A stretch of 64,000 bases of DNA from Shewanella piezotolerans WP3 (GCF_000014885.1 NC_011566.1:1488001-1552000), one strand, 5' to 3'; counted from the stretch's first letter, positions 44,620 through 53,989 are shown. The notes: generated from the letters alone by a model not told the origin. Numbers and translations: made by a program.

Positions 44620-44792
44620 AATGGGTTAGTTACACTCGCTATTTAGCCTCTCACTAATTACCTACTGTTGATAGAAGCCTTAGGCACCAAATTAAAGCTG
44701 CGATAACGATAGCTTGTGCCTTCTTGCTGCCACTTTTTAATCATCAACAGAGAAATTAGTCCTGCTTTGCGTGACTATAAGAGAAATTAACG

Positions 44793-47786
44793 ATGATAAA
44801 AAAAACGCTCACCATATTATTACTTGCACTCACTTCACATTCAGCCATGGCTGCGACTGAGCGAGACGGCGCCTATCGAACACAAGACACAGACAATCAA
44901 GGTGTTGAACATGTGCGTTCTAGCCAAGACTATATGCCGCAAGTTGCACAGCCGCTAACAAATGAAATTGCCGATGAAATTCGGCCCGACAATAATACAG
45001 TATCGGCGATCAGTACCCTCAGTACATTCTCAAGCATGAGTGTCATGAGCAGCGTCGAACAGGGATGCAGTGAGCAAGTCTTTACTTCGCTATCAGGAGG
45101 TGCCTTACTCGCAGCACTAAGAGATAATGGCCGTGACTGTATCGACACTTTATTTAATGATGAGCCTGAAACGTTGGCGTTGGGTGCATATTCTGATGCC
45201 AACTTAACCACGGTTGTTAACGAAATTAAGGCGCAAGCTTTAACCTATGACGGCAGCGATCCCGACGAGTACCTAAGTGCACTGTTTTACTGGTTAAAAG
45301 CTTATGCCTTTTATGATGAGCGCCGATTTGTTAACGCCAACAGCCAACAATCGATGGAGCAAGCAGTGAATGCGCTCTACGCCAGTGAACATTTTTTTGA
45401 TAAAAACCCTCAGAACGGATTAGTCGTCAGAAGCGCATTAGGCATACTTAAAAACGCTAATATTGCAGAGCGTTTTGTGCATATCACTAAAGATGTGCTG
45501 AATCGCTATGATGAGTCTTTTGAAAATGTCAGTAATTGGGGGAAAGGGATCTCCCCCTTGCTTTGGCAAACATTGCAGTCTTGTGCCAGCAAGAAAGAAT
45601 GTCGGGCGCAACAGCATAATATCTCGCTAATTAATGCCATTAAAACATTTATCTATAATAACCTTAGCTGGTTAGATAAACCAGATAATGACTATCACTT
45701 ATTTAACCTAGGTTATCAATTAGTCAATCTTTATCGCGGTGAGAGCGAAGCACATTTTGCTGCAATAGAAGATGAGTTCGTCACCGAGGTTGATAAGATC
45801 CTTAACAGCAGTTTTGGCCCATTAAAATCAGATGCTGCACGCACACTTTATTTGGCTGTATTTGAGTCAGTCAATTACAACGGTGTATGTGCTGTGTATA
45901 ACGTTTGTGATCTTAAAGATGAGCTTATCGCTTCTGTGCTTGATAAGCGTATGACGTGCCCGTCAGGCAATCTGTTTATTTGGGCGCAAGATATGGACCA
46001 AGCTCAGCTTGAATGGGCATGTAGCTCATTAGCCGTGGATGAAAACAACTTCCATGAAAAGCTAAAAACCAACCGCACCCCTGTGAGCCCAGATGATAAT
46101 GACCAGCTGCAAATGGTTATTTTTAATGACAAGAAAGAGTGGGTCACTTATGGCGGTGCACTGTTTAATGTCAGCACAAACAATGGCGGAACTTACCGTG
46201 AAGGCGATCCGAGCCGAGCAGGTGATCAAGCGACCTTTTACGCCTACGAAGATGTGGGTGAACGGCCTATTTTCGATATTTGGAATTTGCGCCACGAGTA
46301 CATTCATTACCTTGAAGGAAGGTTCATCTCCAAAGGCAGTTTTAGAGATAGCGACAGTGCAGGGCGCACCGTATGGTTCGGTGAAGGGATCGCTGAGTAT
46401 ATCTCACTGGTTGACTGTAATGCAGCTGCAATCGATGAAGCGCGTAGTGGTGACTATGCATTGAGCACCATCTTTAGTAACGAATATGGTGTGGGACAAA
46501 CTCGGATCTATGATTGGGGTTATTTATCTAATCGTTTCATGTTTGAGCGCCAAAACAGTAGCTTTTTTGCTATGTTAGATCTCTTTAAGCAAGGTGACTT
46601 TCAAACGTATCGTGCCGAGCTTGTCGACCCATGGGTAAATCATCAAACATTTGATGCCGAGTTTGCTAGTTGGCTCACAACTGTTGAATCAACAGGCTGC
46701 AGCATAGATAACACGCGCCCGCCGTCGCCTGAAGAAGCGATAGATATTGATGATGTGCAGGGTAATGATCAAGTCGGTATCAATGCCTGTGCTTTGGGGA
46801 GAGAGCAGCTGGAATTTAGAGTTCAAGCAGGCGTTGCCAGCTGTTTGAGCTCTGCTAACGCAGGTAAAAAAAATGAATACGCAATCAGTGTTCCCCAAGG
46901 TTTAGCTGATGTGTCGCTCGAGATCACCCTAAGGCACGGTTCAGGTAATGCTGACCTTTACCATGAGCATGGTAGCGCCAATAACGGCAGCAGTTATGAG
47001 CTTGAGTCAACGGGGCCAGACAACAACGAAACGATAATCGTCACGCCAGTGCAGTCGGGTTGGAACTATATCGGTGTCAGCGCTGAAAGCAATTACTCTG
47101 GTGTTACTTTACTTGCTAGATTTGTACAAAATAATCTGCCAGTCGATGACAGCACATTACAAAATGGTATCAGTCAGCACGCATCGGCTGAACGTGGTGA
47201 AGATATTCATTTCACTATGAATGTACCTGCTGCAGTATCGGCATTAGCATTTGATACTAGCGGTGGTAGTGGCGATGCTGATCTATATGTCAAATTCGGT
47301 TCTGAGCCAAGGTTAACTGATTATGATTGCCGCCCTTACAAAGGTGGAAACCAGGAAAGCTGTGAGATAAACAATGCCCAAGAAGGCACCTATTTTGTGA
47401 TGTTACATGGCTATTCCGACTTCAGTGATGTCAGCGTGACTGGCCGCTATAATGCTGATGGTGGCAACGATGATACAAGGGTATTGGAAAATGGTACGGC
47501 TAAATTGGTATCAGGCACCGTTAGTGGTGAAGTCACCTATACAATGACGGTGCCAATTGGTGCGACAAACTTAAGTTTTAGCACCAGTGGTGGTAGTGGC
47601 GATGCTGATCTGCATGTGAAATTTGGCAGCGCAGCGACCCCGTCTGACTACGATTGCCGCCCATGGAAGAATGGCAGTACTGAACAATGCACGATTAACA
47701 ATGTTCAAGCGGGCACCTACTACATTATGCTACTCGGGCATAGTGACTTTAGCGACGTAAGTTTAGTGGGACGTTACACCCCTTAA
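44793..47786 (+). CDS. Secreted M9-type collagenase (Vibrio-like)
   Basis: A 997-residue exported protein (signal peptide about 1-20, ending SAMAA). An N-terminal activator-like helical region precedes the peptidase domain with the collagenase motif HEYIHYLEGRF (zinc ligands His501, His505; Glu502) and the downstream Glu in WFGEGIAEYIS (about residue 531), typical of Vibrio-type M9A enzymes. A beta domain (about 660-775) and two PPC domains (about 785-885 and 890-997, each with a YDCRP motif) follow. It lies 230 bp after the M43-type gene, beyond a terminator, so it has its own promoter. Confidence 0.92.
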   Translation: MIKKTLTILLLALTSHSAMAATERDGAYRTQDTDNQGVEHVRSSQDYMPQVAQPLTNEIADEIRPDNNTVSAISTLSTFSSMSVMSSVEQGCSEQVFTSLSGGALLAALRDNGRDCIDTLFNDEPETLALGAYSDANLTTVVNEIKAQALTYDGSDPDEYLSALFYWLKAYAFYDERRFVNANSQQSMEQAVNALYASEHFFDKNPQNGLVVRSALGILKNANIAERFVHITKDVLNRYDESFENVSNWGKGISPLLWQTLQSCASKKECRAQQHNISLINAIKTFIYNNLSWLDKPDNDYHLFNLGYQLVNLYRGESEAHFAAIEDEFVTEVDKILNSSFGPLKSDAARTLYLAVFESVNYNGVCAVYNVCDLKDELIASVLDKRMTCPSGNLFIWAQDMDQAQLEWACSSLAVDENNFHEKLKTNRTPVSPDDNDQLQMVIFNDKKEWVTYGGALFNVSTNNGGTYREGDPSRAGDQATFYAYEDVGERPIFDIWNLRHEYIHYLEGRFISKGSFRDSDSAGRTVWFGEGIAEYISLVDCNAAAIDEARSGDYALSTIFSNEYGVGQTRIYDWGYLSNRFMFERQNSSFFAMLDLFKQGDFQTYRAELVDPWVNHQTFDAEFASWLTTVESTGCSIDNTRPPSPEEAIDIDDVQGNDQVGINACALGREQLEFRVQAGVASCLSSANAGKKNEYAISVPQGLADVSLEITLRHGSGNADLYHEHGSANNGSSYELESTGPDNNETIIVTPVQSGWNYIGVSAESNYSGVTLLARFVQNNLPVDDSTLQNGISQHASAERGEDIHFTMNVPAAVSALAFDTSGGSGDADLYVKFGSEPRLTDYDCRPYKGGNQESCEINNAQEGTYFVMLHGYSDFSDVSVTGRYNADGGNDDTRVLENGTAKLVSGTVSGEVTYTMTVPIGATNLSFSTSGGSGDADLHVKFGSAATPSDYDCRPWKNGSTEQCTINNVQAGTYYIMLLGHSDFSDVSLVGRYTP

Positions 47787-48183
47787 TGTTTCGACATTGT
47801 ATTAAATAGGTCACATGCCATCCTTGATGGCTGCTTTTACCTATGAAAAGTATTGTTTTAAGTATGCGCTTATTTAGTAAATCCATAGCGTATGAAAAAT
47901 TCGTAAACTCAAATTTTAGGCCATGAGTCGATATGCATCGATAAGATGGAGATAATAGAGGAGGGCATATTAATGTTGACGGGGTCTGGAAGCGAGTGAA
48001 TTGAGCAAGGTTAATTTATTACGGTGTTTTGAAAATTCACTTTGATATGCGGATTAAGCACTTATGATTACAAATAAGTGCTAGTAGCCAAAGTGCTGAC
48101 AACTGGATTGTATAAGCATTAAATAAAGCGAAGTATAGCGTTTGCATATTTCTTGATACTTTCTAACTATACATTAGGCTTTA
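47787..48183. other. Intergenic region after the collagenase gene
   Basis: No convincing gene. A weak hairpin (GCCATC CTT GATGGC, 47817-47831, followed by TGCTTTT) may end the collagenase transcript. The rest is AT-rich and could hold processing signals for the minus-strand tRNA. Confidence 0.4.
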
Positions 48184-48259
48184 TGGTCTCCCCACAGGGA
48201 CTCGAACCCCGATCGATCGCTTAGGAGGCGACTGCTCTATCCTGTTGAGCTATAGGGAG
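48184..48259 (-). tRNA. tRNA-Arg(CCT)
   Basis: Cloverleaf on the minus strand, 76 nt with encoded CCA. Acceptor CTCCCTA pairs with TGGGGAG; D-arm GCTC/GAGC; anticodon stem GTCGC/GCGAT with loop CTCCTAA, giving anticodon CCT for AGG codons; T-arm CGGGG TTCGAGT CCCTG. The variable loop is four bases. It stands alone upstream of the flagellar cluster. Confidence 0.93.
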
Positions 48260-48342
48260 ACGCCAATGATTATACTGGTTTTACTCTAGATAGAAAGAGT
48301 GCATGAAAACTCTTTGGCTTTATTTGCTTGGTTTTTAATCGG

Positions 48343-49512
48343 TTAGAGTTTTATGACCAGATCATTGAGCTGAATGTTCAGTGACGCACTGACGCCTTTA
48401 AGTACTGCAGTGGCACTTTCTTCGGTCACTTGGTCAATGGTGATGGTGGCTTTACTCTTACCGGCTACCGCACGCATGTTCTCGAGTCTATCGGGCATAT
48501 TTTGTTGCAGTACTAGCTGTAATGTATCACCGACGCGAATGCCATTACGTCGTCCCAGGTTAAGGATGACTCTGTCGGCTTGTCTTGCAACAACCTGGCC
48601 TAGTAGGGGGCGACAGTTGAGAGTGCTGTCTATATCTTGGCTCGCTTCGAGTAACACGCCTTTTATCATTTCGCCGTATTCAGAGCGCCAGAATTGGTCG
48701 CTGTTCGAGTTGACCGTTTGTTGCAGTGAAAACTCCCATTCAGCAGTCTGGCTATATTGTTTGCTCCAAACCTTCTCACCACTAATGGCGTGGAATAGCG
48801 ATAATTTAAATTGGAACACGCGCATTGGATCATTTTCCCACAAGCCAAAGGTACGAGTAGATTGCTCTGGGGAGATATCAATAATTTCAGGTAGTAAAAT
48901 ATATTGGCTATCGGTGATCTCTCCTAACCAACTTGGCAGTCTATAGCCTCGTACATCAACAAGTGCTTGATCGACATCTAAACGCTCGTTGGCGTGGAGA
49001 TGAGTAAAGCTGCTGTTAGAGTGGTTTTCAATAACTTGCGCTAATTGTTCTGACAAATTTTGCTCGAATAACCCTAAGTTGCCATACCTTAATTGTGCTC
49101 TGTCTTTAATAAGTGCCTGAGGAACCAGAATTGATGCTTTAAGTTTACTGTTTTGACAGGCCTGCTCGAGTGGCTCGATCATATCTATACGAACATTGAC
49201 CGTTATGTAGCCATCCTCAATTAACTCGCTAATCATCTCTACTTGTTGACTCTGAGCATTGTGGCTGAGGGTAAAGCTTTCATTGACCAGCTGACCATTT
49301 CTCACCGTTTGTTCACTGGAAAAACGTGCCCCAGATTTTAAGGTGGCATAGCTGACTGCTTGTTCAATGGCATCTTGGCGTGCTTTGGCTAGGTTGTTAT
49401 CAATTATTTTGGCCTGGCCACTGGCCTGGATCCACTGTGCTTGCACGGGAGAAGTGATAAAAAGTGTGCAGGCTAATAGTGTGTTAATAATGCTAAATAA
49501 GCCAAGTTTCAT
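48343..49512 (-). CDS. flgT: Flagellar H-ring protein FlgT
   Basis: In Vibrio, FlgT forms the H-ring around the basal body and helps assemble stator partners; Shewanella has the same system. 389 residues from ATG 49512, giving a signal peptide ending SPVQA; the frame opens at 49545, but the shorter start is the one with a signal peptide at the N-terminus. An N-terminal FlgT_N-like region (QASGQAKIIDNNLAKARQDA), a middle domain, and a C-terminal beta domain (RQADRVILNLGRRNGIRVGD) are visible. A sigma-54-type promoter lies about 120 bp upstream. Divergent from flgOP. Confidence 0.9.
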   Translation of the reverse strand: MKLGLFSIINTLLACTLFITSPVQAQWIQASGQAKIIDNNLAKARQDAIEQAVSYATLKSGARFSSEQTVRNGQLVNESFTLSHNAQSQQVEMISELIEDGYITVNVRIDMIEPLEQACQNSKLKASILVPQALIKDRAQLRYGNLGLFEQNLSEQLAQVIENHSNSSFTHLHANERLDVDQALVDVRGYRLPSWLGEITDSQYILLPEIIDISPEQSTRTFGLWENDPMRVFQFKLSLFHAISGEKVWSKQYSQTAEWEFSLQQTVNSNSDQFWRSEYGEMIKGVLLEASQDIDSTLNCRPLLGQVVARQADRVILNLGRRNGIRVGDTLQLVLQQNMPDRLENMRAVAGKSKATITIDQVTEESATAVLKGVSASLNIQLNDLVIKL

Positions 49513-49629
49513 ATTGATTTTCCAAGTCTTTACGTTGCACCGCAACGAATAAAAGGGGGACTGTTTGTCATCTAAAGAGGGGCAATTAACGCCGACAAAA
49601 TGACAGTCGTATTGATATGACTAGAATAA

Positions 49630-49645
49630 AGCAATAATCGTGCCC
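49630..49645 (-). promoter_or_regulatory. Sigma-54 promoter of flgT
   Basis: On the minus strand GGGCACGATTATTGCT keeps the GG and GC cores with the right spacing of the -24/-12 consensus TGGCACG-N4-TTGCW. It lies 118 bp before the flgT start. Confidence 0.65.
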
Positions 49646-49652
49646 CTTATTA

Positions 49653-49731
49653 TACTAATCAGTATAAAGATTTGATCGCTCAGCGAGAGTTTAGCGGCTC
49701 TGAGTAGATCAACTTCTTATACTGATTGGTA
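49653..49731. repeat. Short palindromic MITE-like repeat in the flgT-flgO divergent region
   Basis: About 79 bp whose ends are inverted repeats: TACTAATCAGTATAAAG on the left and CTTATACTGATTGGTA-type sequence on the right, with TTGATC/GATCAA further in. It lies between the sigma-54 and sigma-28 promoters of the two divergent units. Similar half-copies are at about 22478-22500. Confidence 0.5.
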
Positions 49732-49757
49732 CTAGTCTGCAACTATACATTTAGCCG

Positions 49758-49784
49758 TAAAGTTATTCAGCTTTGCGCCGATAA
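49758..49784 (+). promoter_or_regulatory. Sigma-28 (FliA) promoter of flgOP
   Basis: TAAAGTTA, 11-bp spacer, GCCGATAA: an almost exact FliA promoter. It lies 75 bp before flgO. Confidence 0.85.
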
Positions 49785-49858
49785 CAGCATTAGATGAACT
49801 TATTCTTTTAGAAATGCTTTTGGGGCTATATAGGTTCCTGAAAGATAGGAATACAAAG

Positions 49859-50488
49859 ATGTATAAGACAATAATCTTTTTGCCATTACTCATGTTGCTT
49901 GGCTGTGCGGCAACGCAGAATGAAGCTGCTGATGAACAAGTGCTTGAAAGCGGCAATGGCTTGCCTCATTTGTCGTCAATTAACCATTTGGCTCAGCAGA
50001 TGGTCAATGAGTTGGTAAGGCAAAATGATAGCTTAAAACCGACTCAGCCATTGCTGGTGGCTACACCGGTATTGCTAGCTGATTTGGCTACCACGAACGA
50101 ACTGGGCCTGCAGTATCAGCAAGGACTAATTGCTGCACTACATGATCATCAGTTTAATTTAATTGACATGAATGTGGCAGAGACGCTACGTGTGACTCAG
50201 GAAGGCGACTTTATCTTGAGCCGAGATTGGCAGCAATTACCAGCGGATATCGATGTTAGGCATGTGGTGGTGTCAACGATGAGTCCAAGTAAAGAGGGAG
50301 TCGTTGTGTATAGTCGCATTGTGGATGTCAGCAACAATCGAGTGATATCAGTGGCTCAAAGTTTTGTTCCAATAACAGCGATGCCAGATATGTTAAGCCC
50401 TTCAGAGAGAGTGGTGTCTGAAAACGGTTTGTTGTATCGCTCAGAACATGCAGGACGGAAAGCGGTAAATCTTGGGGGAGTCAAATAG
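49859..50488 (+). CDS. flgO: Flagellar outer-membrane lipoprotein FlgO
   Basis: A 209-residue lipoprotein (LLMLLGCAAT lipobox, Cys at about residue 16) of the FlgO family, part of the outer-membrane-associated flagellar ring in Vibrio and relatives. The start at 49859 has AGGA upstream and removes a leader encoded from 49814. The mature domain includes NHLAQQMVNELVRQNDSL and VRHVVVSTMSPSKEGVVVYSRI. It ends immediately before flgP (zero gap), so the two are co-transcribed from the sigma-28 promoter. Confidence 0.9.
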   Translation: MYKTIIFLPLLMLLGCAATQNEAADEQVLESGNGLPHLSSINHLAQQMVNELVRQNDSLKPTQPLLVATPVLLADLATTNELGLQYQQGLIAALHDHQFNLIDMNVAETLRVTQEGDFILSRDWQQLPADIDVRHVVVSTMSPSKEGVVVYSRIVDVSNNRVISVAQSFVPITAMPDMLSPSERVVSENGLLYRSEHAGRKAVNLGGVK

Positions 50489-50947
50489 ATGAGAGCGATA
50501 ATAGTTATTGCAAGCCTATTAATTGCAAGCATGTTTGCAGGTTGCTCGGCACAAGACCGCTATGTGCAATACGAGACCGAGGCGCCTGAATCCTTTCCGA
50601 CATTAACTGCGATTGGTTATGCGACATTAGACAGTCAGCCTTCGAATGATCCCGCGCAGCGTGTCCTTATGGCGATGCAGGCCTCTAAAATTGCTGCTTA
50701 TAGAGAGCTGGCCGAGCAAGTGTATGGTCAGCACTTAACTGCGTCTAGCCAGATGAGCGATTGGATGTTATCGAGTGATGAGATTAAAGCTTCGGTTTCA
50801 GGGGTTATTCGCGGCGCAAGGGTCGTTAAGAGTTATCCTGCCGGTGAGCATTATGTCACTGAGCTAGAGTTGGATTTTGAACAGGTTTGGGCGTTATATC
50901 AGCAACAGAACCGTTCGCAAAAAGTGAAAGAGATCACTTATTTTTAA
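50489..50947 (+). CDS. flgP: Flagellar lipoprotein FlgP
   Basis: A 152-residue lipoprotein (ASMFAGCSAQ, Cys at about residue 19) with the LPP20-like domain (TLTAIGYATLDSQPSNDPAQ and YRELAEQVYGQHL) found in FlgP of Vibrio and Shewanella, which contributes to the H-ring and to motility. It starts at the base after the flgO stop codon. A bidirectional terminator follows. Confidence 0.92.
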   Translation: MRAIIVIASLLIASMFAGCSAQDRYVQYETEAPESFPTLTAIGYATLDSQPSNDPAQRVLMAMQASKIAAYRELAEQVYGQHLTASSQMSDWMLSSDEIKASVSGVIRGARVVKSYPAGEHYVTELELDFEQVWALYQQQNRSQKVKEITYF

Positions 50948-51020
50948 GAGATAGGCTGCTCGCAAGCTCTGCTAGAGTGGCCATTGGGCTGATGTCAAGA
51001 TAGGTCGTAGATATGAAGCA

Positions 51021-51049
51021 AAAAAGCGAAGCACTAGCTTCGCTTTTTC
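51021..51049. terminator. Bidirectional terminator between flgP and flgN
   Basis: AAAAAGCGAAGC ACTA GCTTCGCTTTTT: an A-tract, 7-bp stem, and T-tract that work in both directions, serving flgOP (+) and flgMN (-). Confidence 0.9.
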
Positions 51050-51060
51050 TATTGAGCTTT

Positions 51061-51486
51061 TTAAGCTCTTAAATTGTTACCTAAGCTGGAGATACTTGAG
51101 GTGCGGCCTTTGCCATCATAGGTGAGGCTGGTAGAACTTCGACTGACCTGCAGTGCTTGAGAAAAACGATTTAAGCTGGCTAAGCTCAATTCAATTAAAG
51201 ATTCGTTCTCAGCGTTGAGTTGTTGGCACTCTGCGAGCAAGCTCTTTGCTTCGCTAACTTGCTGAGATAATGTTGCATCGGTCTCTAATATACTTTTATC
51301 AGGCTGCGCGGCTATCATCTCATCGTTATGCTTTAAATTATCAAGTAAGCTCGCTTTTGTGCACGCTAGCGCTAACAAGGTGTCTGCATCTTGCGACTGT
51401 AATGCTTGTTTTTCTTGGCTGATAACGGCTTTAAGCTCAGTCAACACGCTATGTTGTGAGCTTAATAGATGAGATAAATTTGTCAT
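51061..51486 (-). CDS. flgN: Flagellar export chaperone FlgN
   Basis: A 141-residue helical protein that chaperones the hook-filament junction proteins FlgK and FlgL until export. Sequence is helical and rich in Leu/Ser/Gln with no signal peptide, as expected. It follows flgM by about 45 bp and shares its sigma-28 promoter. Identification rests on size, helical character and position in the flgMN pair. Confidence 0.85.
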   Translation of the reverse strand: MTNLSHLLSSQHSVLTELKAVISQEKQALQSQDADTLLALACTKASLLDNLKHNDEMIAAQPDKSILETDATLSQQVSEAKSLLAECQQLNAENESLIELSLASLNRFSQALQVSRSSTSLTYDGKGRTSSISSLGNNLRA

Positions 51487-51531
51487 AATGGCCTTATCTG
51501 TTTTGCCTTAATCCGCGTTTAGCGGCGAGGT

Positions 51532-51855
51532 TTAGTTTAAATCGCTGAGATCATTCTCGAAGTTTGCGATATTAGTTGCAAGTTTATCAGGATCGATTTT
51601 GTAACGGCCTTCAGCGATAGCAGCTTTAATTTCGTCAACTTTCTTTTGGTCTATATCAGGCATATCAGCCATCTTTGTTTGTACATTCTGGAGCTGTTGA
51701 GCCTGTGGCGTAATTGACACAGAGTCGGCTTTTTGTGCTGCCGCTGTTTGCGCGGGGGCGGCAGGTGCACTTTGTGCTGCAGAGCCTTTGCCCGCATTAC
51801 TGCTGTTTATACGCGATGTTGCAGCGCTATTTACTTGTTTAATATCCATAGCCAT
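51532..51855 (-). CDS. flgM: Anti-sigma-28 factor FlgM
   Basis: Binds FliA (sigma-28) until the hook is finished, then is exported, linking late gene expression to assembly. 107 residues from ATG 51855 (MAMDIKQVNSAATSRINSS), which has GGA upstream; the frame opens earlier at 51870. The C-terminal helices (QKVDEIKAAIAEGRYKIDPD KLATNIANFE region) are the sigma-binding part of FlgM. It lies under a near-perfect sigma-28 promoter and is followed by flgN. Confidence 0.92.
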   Translation of the reverse strand: MAMDIKQVNSAATSRINSSNAGKGSAAQSAPAAPAQTAAAQKADSVSITPQAQQLQNVQTKMADMPDIDQKKVDEIKAAIAEGRYKIDPDKLATNIANFENDLSDLN

Positions 51856-51896
51856 TTTGGTATCCAACATTGAATAAAGAGACTTTCTTACACATG

Positions 51897-51923
51897 CTAT
51901 CGGCGTGATAACTATTAACTTTA
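51897..51923 (-). promoter_or_regulatory. Sigma-28 (FliA) promoter of flgMN
   Basis: On the minus strand TAAAGTTA (51916-51923), 11-bp spacer, GCCGATAG (51897-51904). Places flgM under the sigma factor that FlgM inhibits, the usual feedback. Confidence 0.85.
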
Positions 51924-51931
51924 GACTTATT

Positions 51932-52645
51932 TTACATTCTTACTTCAACTTGGCCAACAGCAGTGACTTTTGCATTCAATGTTTTTTGTGAATGAGTGTT
52001 TTTAATACGGATTTTATCGCCTAGATTACCGTCGTGTAAGGCTTCGCCAACGGTTTTAATTTCAAAATTTTCAGAGCGAGCGAATATAGAAACGGTATCT
52101 CCCTTACAAACAATGCAAAGGTGGTTATTGAAAATGGGTTGCTGCGGGGCAACACGGCGCTTTAATCGAGCTCCTACCACTTGATCCACTTGGTCAAATT
52201 GTTGACCGCGCAGTGTGGTTTGCTCTACATAATCGATTTCGACATCACTGCTTGATAGCAGATCGCCGGGACCTAAAGTAGATTTCGCTACCACCACGGG
52301 GTAGAGAATATCGACTCTCACCGATAAAAATATTTGCCACGGGTAACTTAAGTCTGGGCTGTCGCAACTGATCTTAATGGTGTTATTACGTCTAATTGCG
52401 CGGTCACTGGCAATTTCAGCTTTAATCGGTAAGTAGCAGCTAGGCAAGCTGATGCGACTATCGAGACTCTGAGGGGTGATATTTATCTTAGCTTTTTCAG
52501 GCGCTTCTATTTTTTCTTCAACTGCGGCTATAGCTAATCGAGAAATGGTCGATATAGAAGGTACGCTAGCAAGTTGATCTGCATTTGCAATAGCGGCGAT
52601 GGGTACAAATAATACGGTTAAAAAGAGCCAAAAAATTATTTTCAT
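51932..52645 (-). CDS. flgA: Flagellar P-ring assembly chaperone FlgA
   Basis: A 237-residue periplasmic protein needed for FlgI to form the P-ring. A signal peptide covers about residues 1-22 (ending AIANA). The SAF-like domain (about 110-235: ARFV... VVVAKSTLGPGDLLSSSDVEI) with VGARLKRRVAPQQPI and the C-terminal GEALHDGNLGDKIRIKN block are family-typical. It is first on the minus strand before flgMN and has a candidate sigma-54 promoter upstream. Divergent from cheV. Confidence 0.93.
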   Translation of the reverse strand: MKIIFWLFLTVLFVPIAAIANADQLASVPSISTISRLAIAAVEEKIEAPEKAKINITPQSLDSRISLPSCYLPIKAEIASDRAIRRNNTIKISCDSPDLSYPWQIFLSVRVDILYPVVVAKSTLGPGDLLSSSDVEIDYVEQTTLRGQQFDQVDQVVGARLKRRVAPQQPIFNNHLCIVCKGDTVSIFARSENFEIKTVGEALHDGNLGDKIRIKNTHSQKTLNAKVTAVGQVEVRM

Positions 52646-52781
52646 AATGAATACACCAGCTTGATTCGCTAGAATGCACCTAAGTCGTGTTGTTTTAGAA
52701 TTTCTGTAGCGAACTCATTAAATTGTCGGGTGTCATAAAGTTGACTAAAATCGCAACGCTAGAATCAGATAGTACAAGCTA

Positions 52782-52797
52782 AGCAAGTAGTATGCCT
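52782..52797 (-). promoter_or_regulatory. Candidate sigma-54 promoter of flgA
   Basis: On the minus strand AGGCATACTACTTGCT keeps GG-N10-GC with the -24/-12 layout, about 140 bp before flgA. Weaker match than the others. Confidence 0.4.
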
Positions 52798-52927
52798 AAA
52801 TGTAGGTGTTAATTATATTGATCAGTATCGGCAGCATCGATGCGCTAAATCAACGTAATAAGTGGTCACTCAACTAAATTGAATCTTTTTGATTTAATCG
52901 ATAAAAATAAGTACAAGGCAAATTTTC

Positions 52928-53848
52928 ATGTCGAACATTCTTGAATCAGTAAATAAGCGAACGCAATTGGTTGGACAGAACCGACTAGAGTTGTTGTTAT
53001 TTAAACTTAATGGACGTCAACGGTTCGGCATTAACGTATTTAAGGTAAAAGAGGTGCTGCAATGCCCTCCATTAACCAGTTTACCTAGGCTCAATTCAAA
53101 CGTACGTGGGATTGCTCATGTTCGCGGAATGACAATTTCAGTGATTGACTTAAGTGCAGCCACAGGTGGTCGCCCGATTGAGAACATTGAGAACTGTTTC
53201 ATTATCATCTCTGAGTACAACCGCAGTGTACAAGGCTTCTTGGTCAGTTCTGTAGAGCGTATTATCAATATGAACTGGGAAGCTATCATGCCGCCACCTC
53301 AAGGCGCTGGCCGTGGCTCATACCTAACGGCTGTTACCGAGATAGAAAACGAACTTGTAGAGATCCTAGATGTAGAAAAAATCTTAGATGAGATCTCGCC
53401 GGTTAACACCAATATCAGTAAAGAGCTGGATGATAAACTGACTATTGATAGAGATCTGCATCATCACATAATGGTGATCGATGACTCATCGGTTGCACGT
53501 AAACAGATTATTCGTGCGTTAAGCTCGCTCGATCTGCAAATCGACACTGCTAAAGACGGTAAAGAAGCGTTAGATAAATTACGGTTGATGGCCGCTGAAT
53601 TGGAAGATGTCTCAACAGAGATCCCGTTGATCATTTCAGATATTGAGATGCCAGAAATGGATGGCTATACCTTAACCGCTGAAATACGTGATGATCCTAA
53701 ATTGAGAAACATCAAAGTCGTGCTACATACTTCGCTCAGCGGGGTATTCAACCAAGCTATGGTTGAGAAAGTAGGCGCTAATGATTTTATCGCGAAATTT
53801 AATCCAGATGAGTTAGCAGCGGCTGTAAACAAGCACTTAAGTTTATAA
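52928..53848 (+). CDS. cheV: Chemotaxis coupling protein CheV
   Basis: A 306-residue hybrid: an N-terminal CheW-like domain (about 10-155), then a receiver domain (about 170-306) with the acceptor Asp at about residue 238 (ISDIEMPEMDGYTL) and the conserved Lys in IAKFNPDEL. CheV couples receptors to CheA and its receiver is thought to act in adaptation. It lies 140 bp before cheR. Confidence 0.95.
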   Translation: MSNILESVNKRTQLVGQNRLELLLFKLNGRQRFGINVFKVKEVLQCPPLTSLPRLNSNVRGIAHVRGMTISVIDLSAATGGRPIENIENCFIIISEYNRSVQGFLVSSVERIINMNWEAIMPPPQGAGRGSYLTAVTEIENELVEILDVEKILDEISPVNTNISKELDDKLTIDRDLHHHIMVIDDSSVARKQIIRALSSLDLQIDTAKDGKEALDKLRLMAAELEDVSTEIPLIISDIEMPEMDGYTLTAEIRDDPKLRNIKVVLHTSLSGVFNQAMVEKVGANDFIAKFNPDELAAAVNKHLSL

Positions 53849-53869
53849 TCCGCGATCTTACAACGTATC

Positions 53870-53911
53870 GAAGGCCCAAGGAAGCCAACTCCGGCTTGTG
53901 TTTCCTTGGGG
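53870..53911 (+). other. Intercistronic hairpin between cheV and cheR
   Basis: CCCAAGGAA and TTCCTTGGG enclose a smaller GCC/GGC stem. No T-run follows, so it is more likely an mRNA-processing or stability element than a terminator. Confidence 0.5.
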
Positions 53912-53989
53912 GCTAATGTATAAACCTGCGATTGTTGTTAAGCTGCAGCGACTGCGTGGCTTTGTTTTATAGATATTTAGGATACTAGA

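Noticed and set aside
47990..48020. Strong ribosome-site-like GAGGAGGG before an ATG (47972)
   Set aside because: The frame is only eight codons (MLTGSGSE) and ends at once; probably chance.
52800..52925. Possible sigma-28 promoter of cheV (TAAATTGA ... ATCGATAA)
   Set aside because: The spacing is wrong for FliA and the -10 has two mismatches, so I do not call it.
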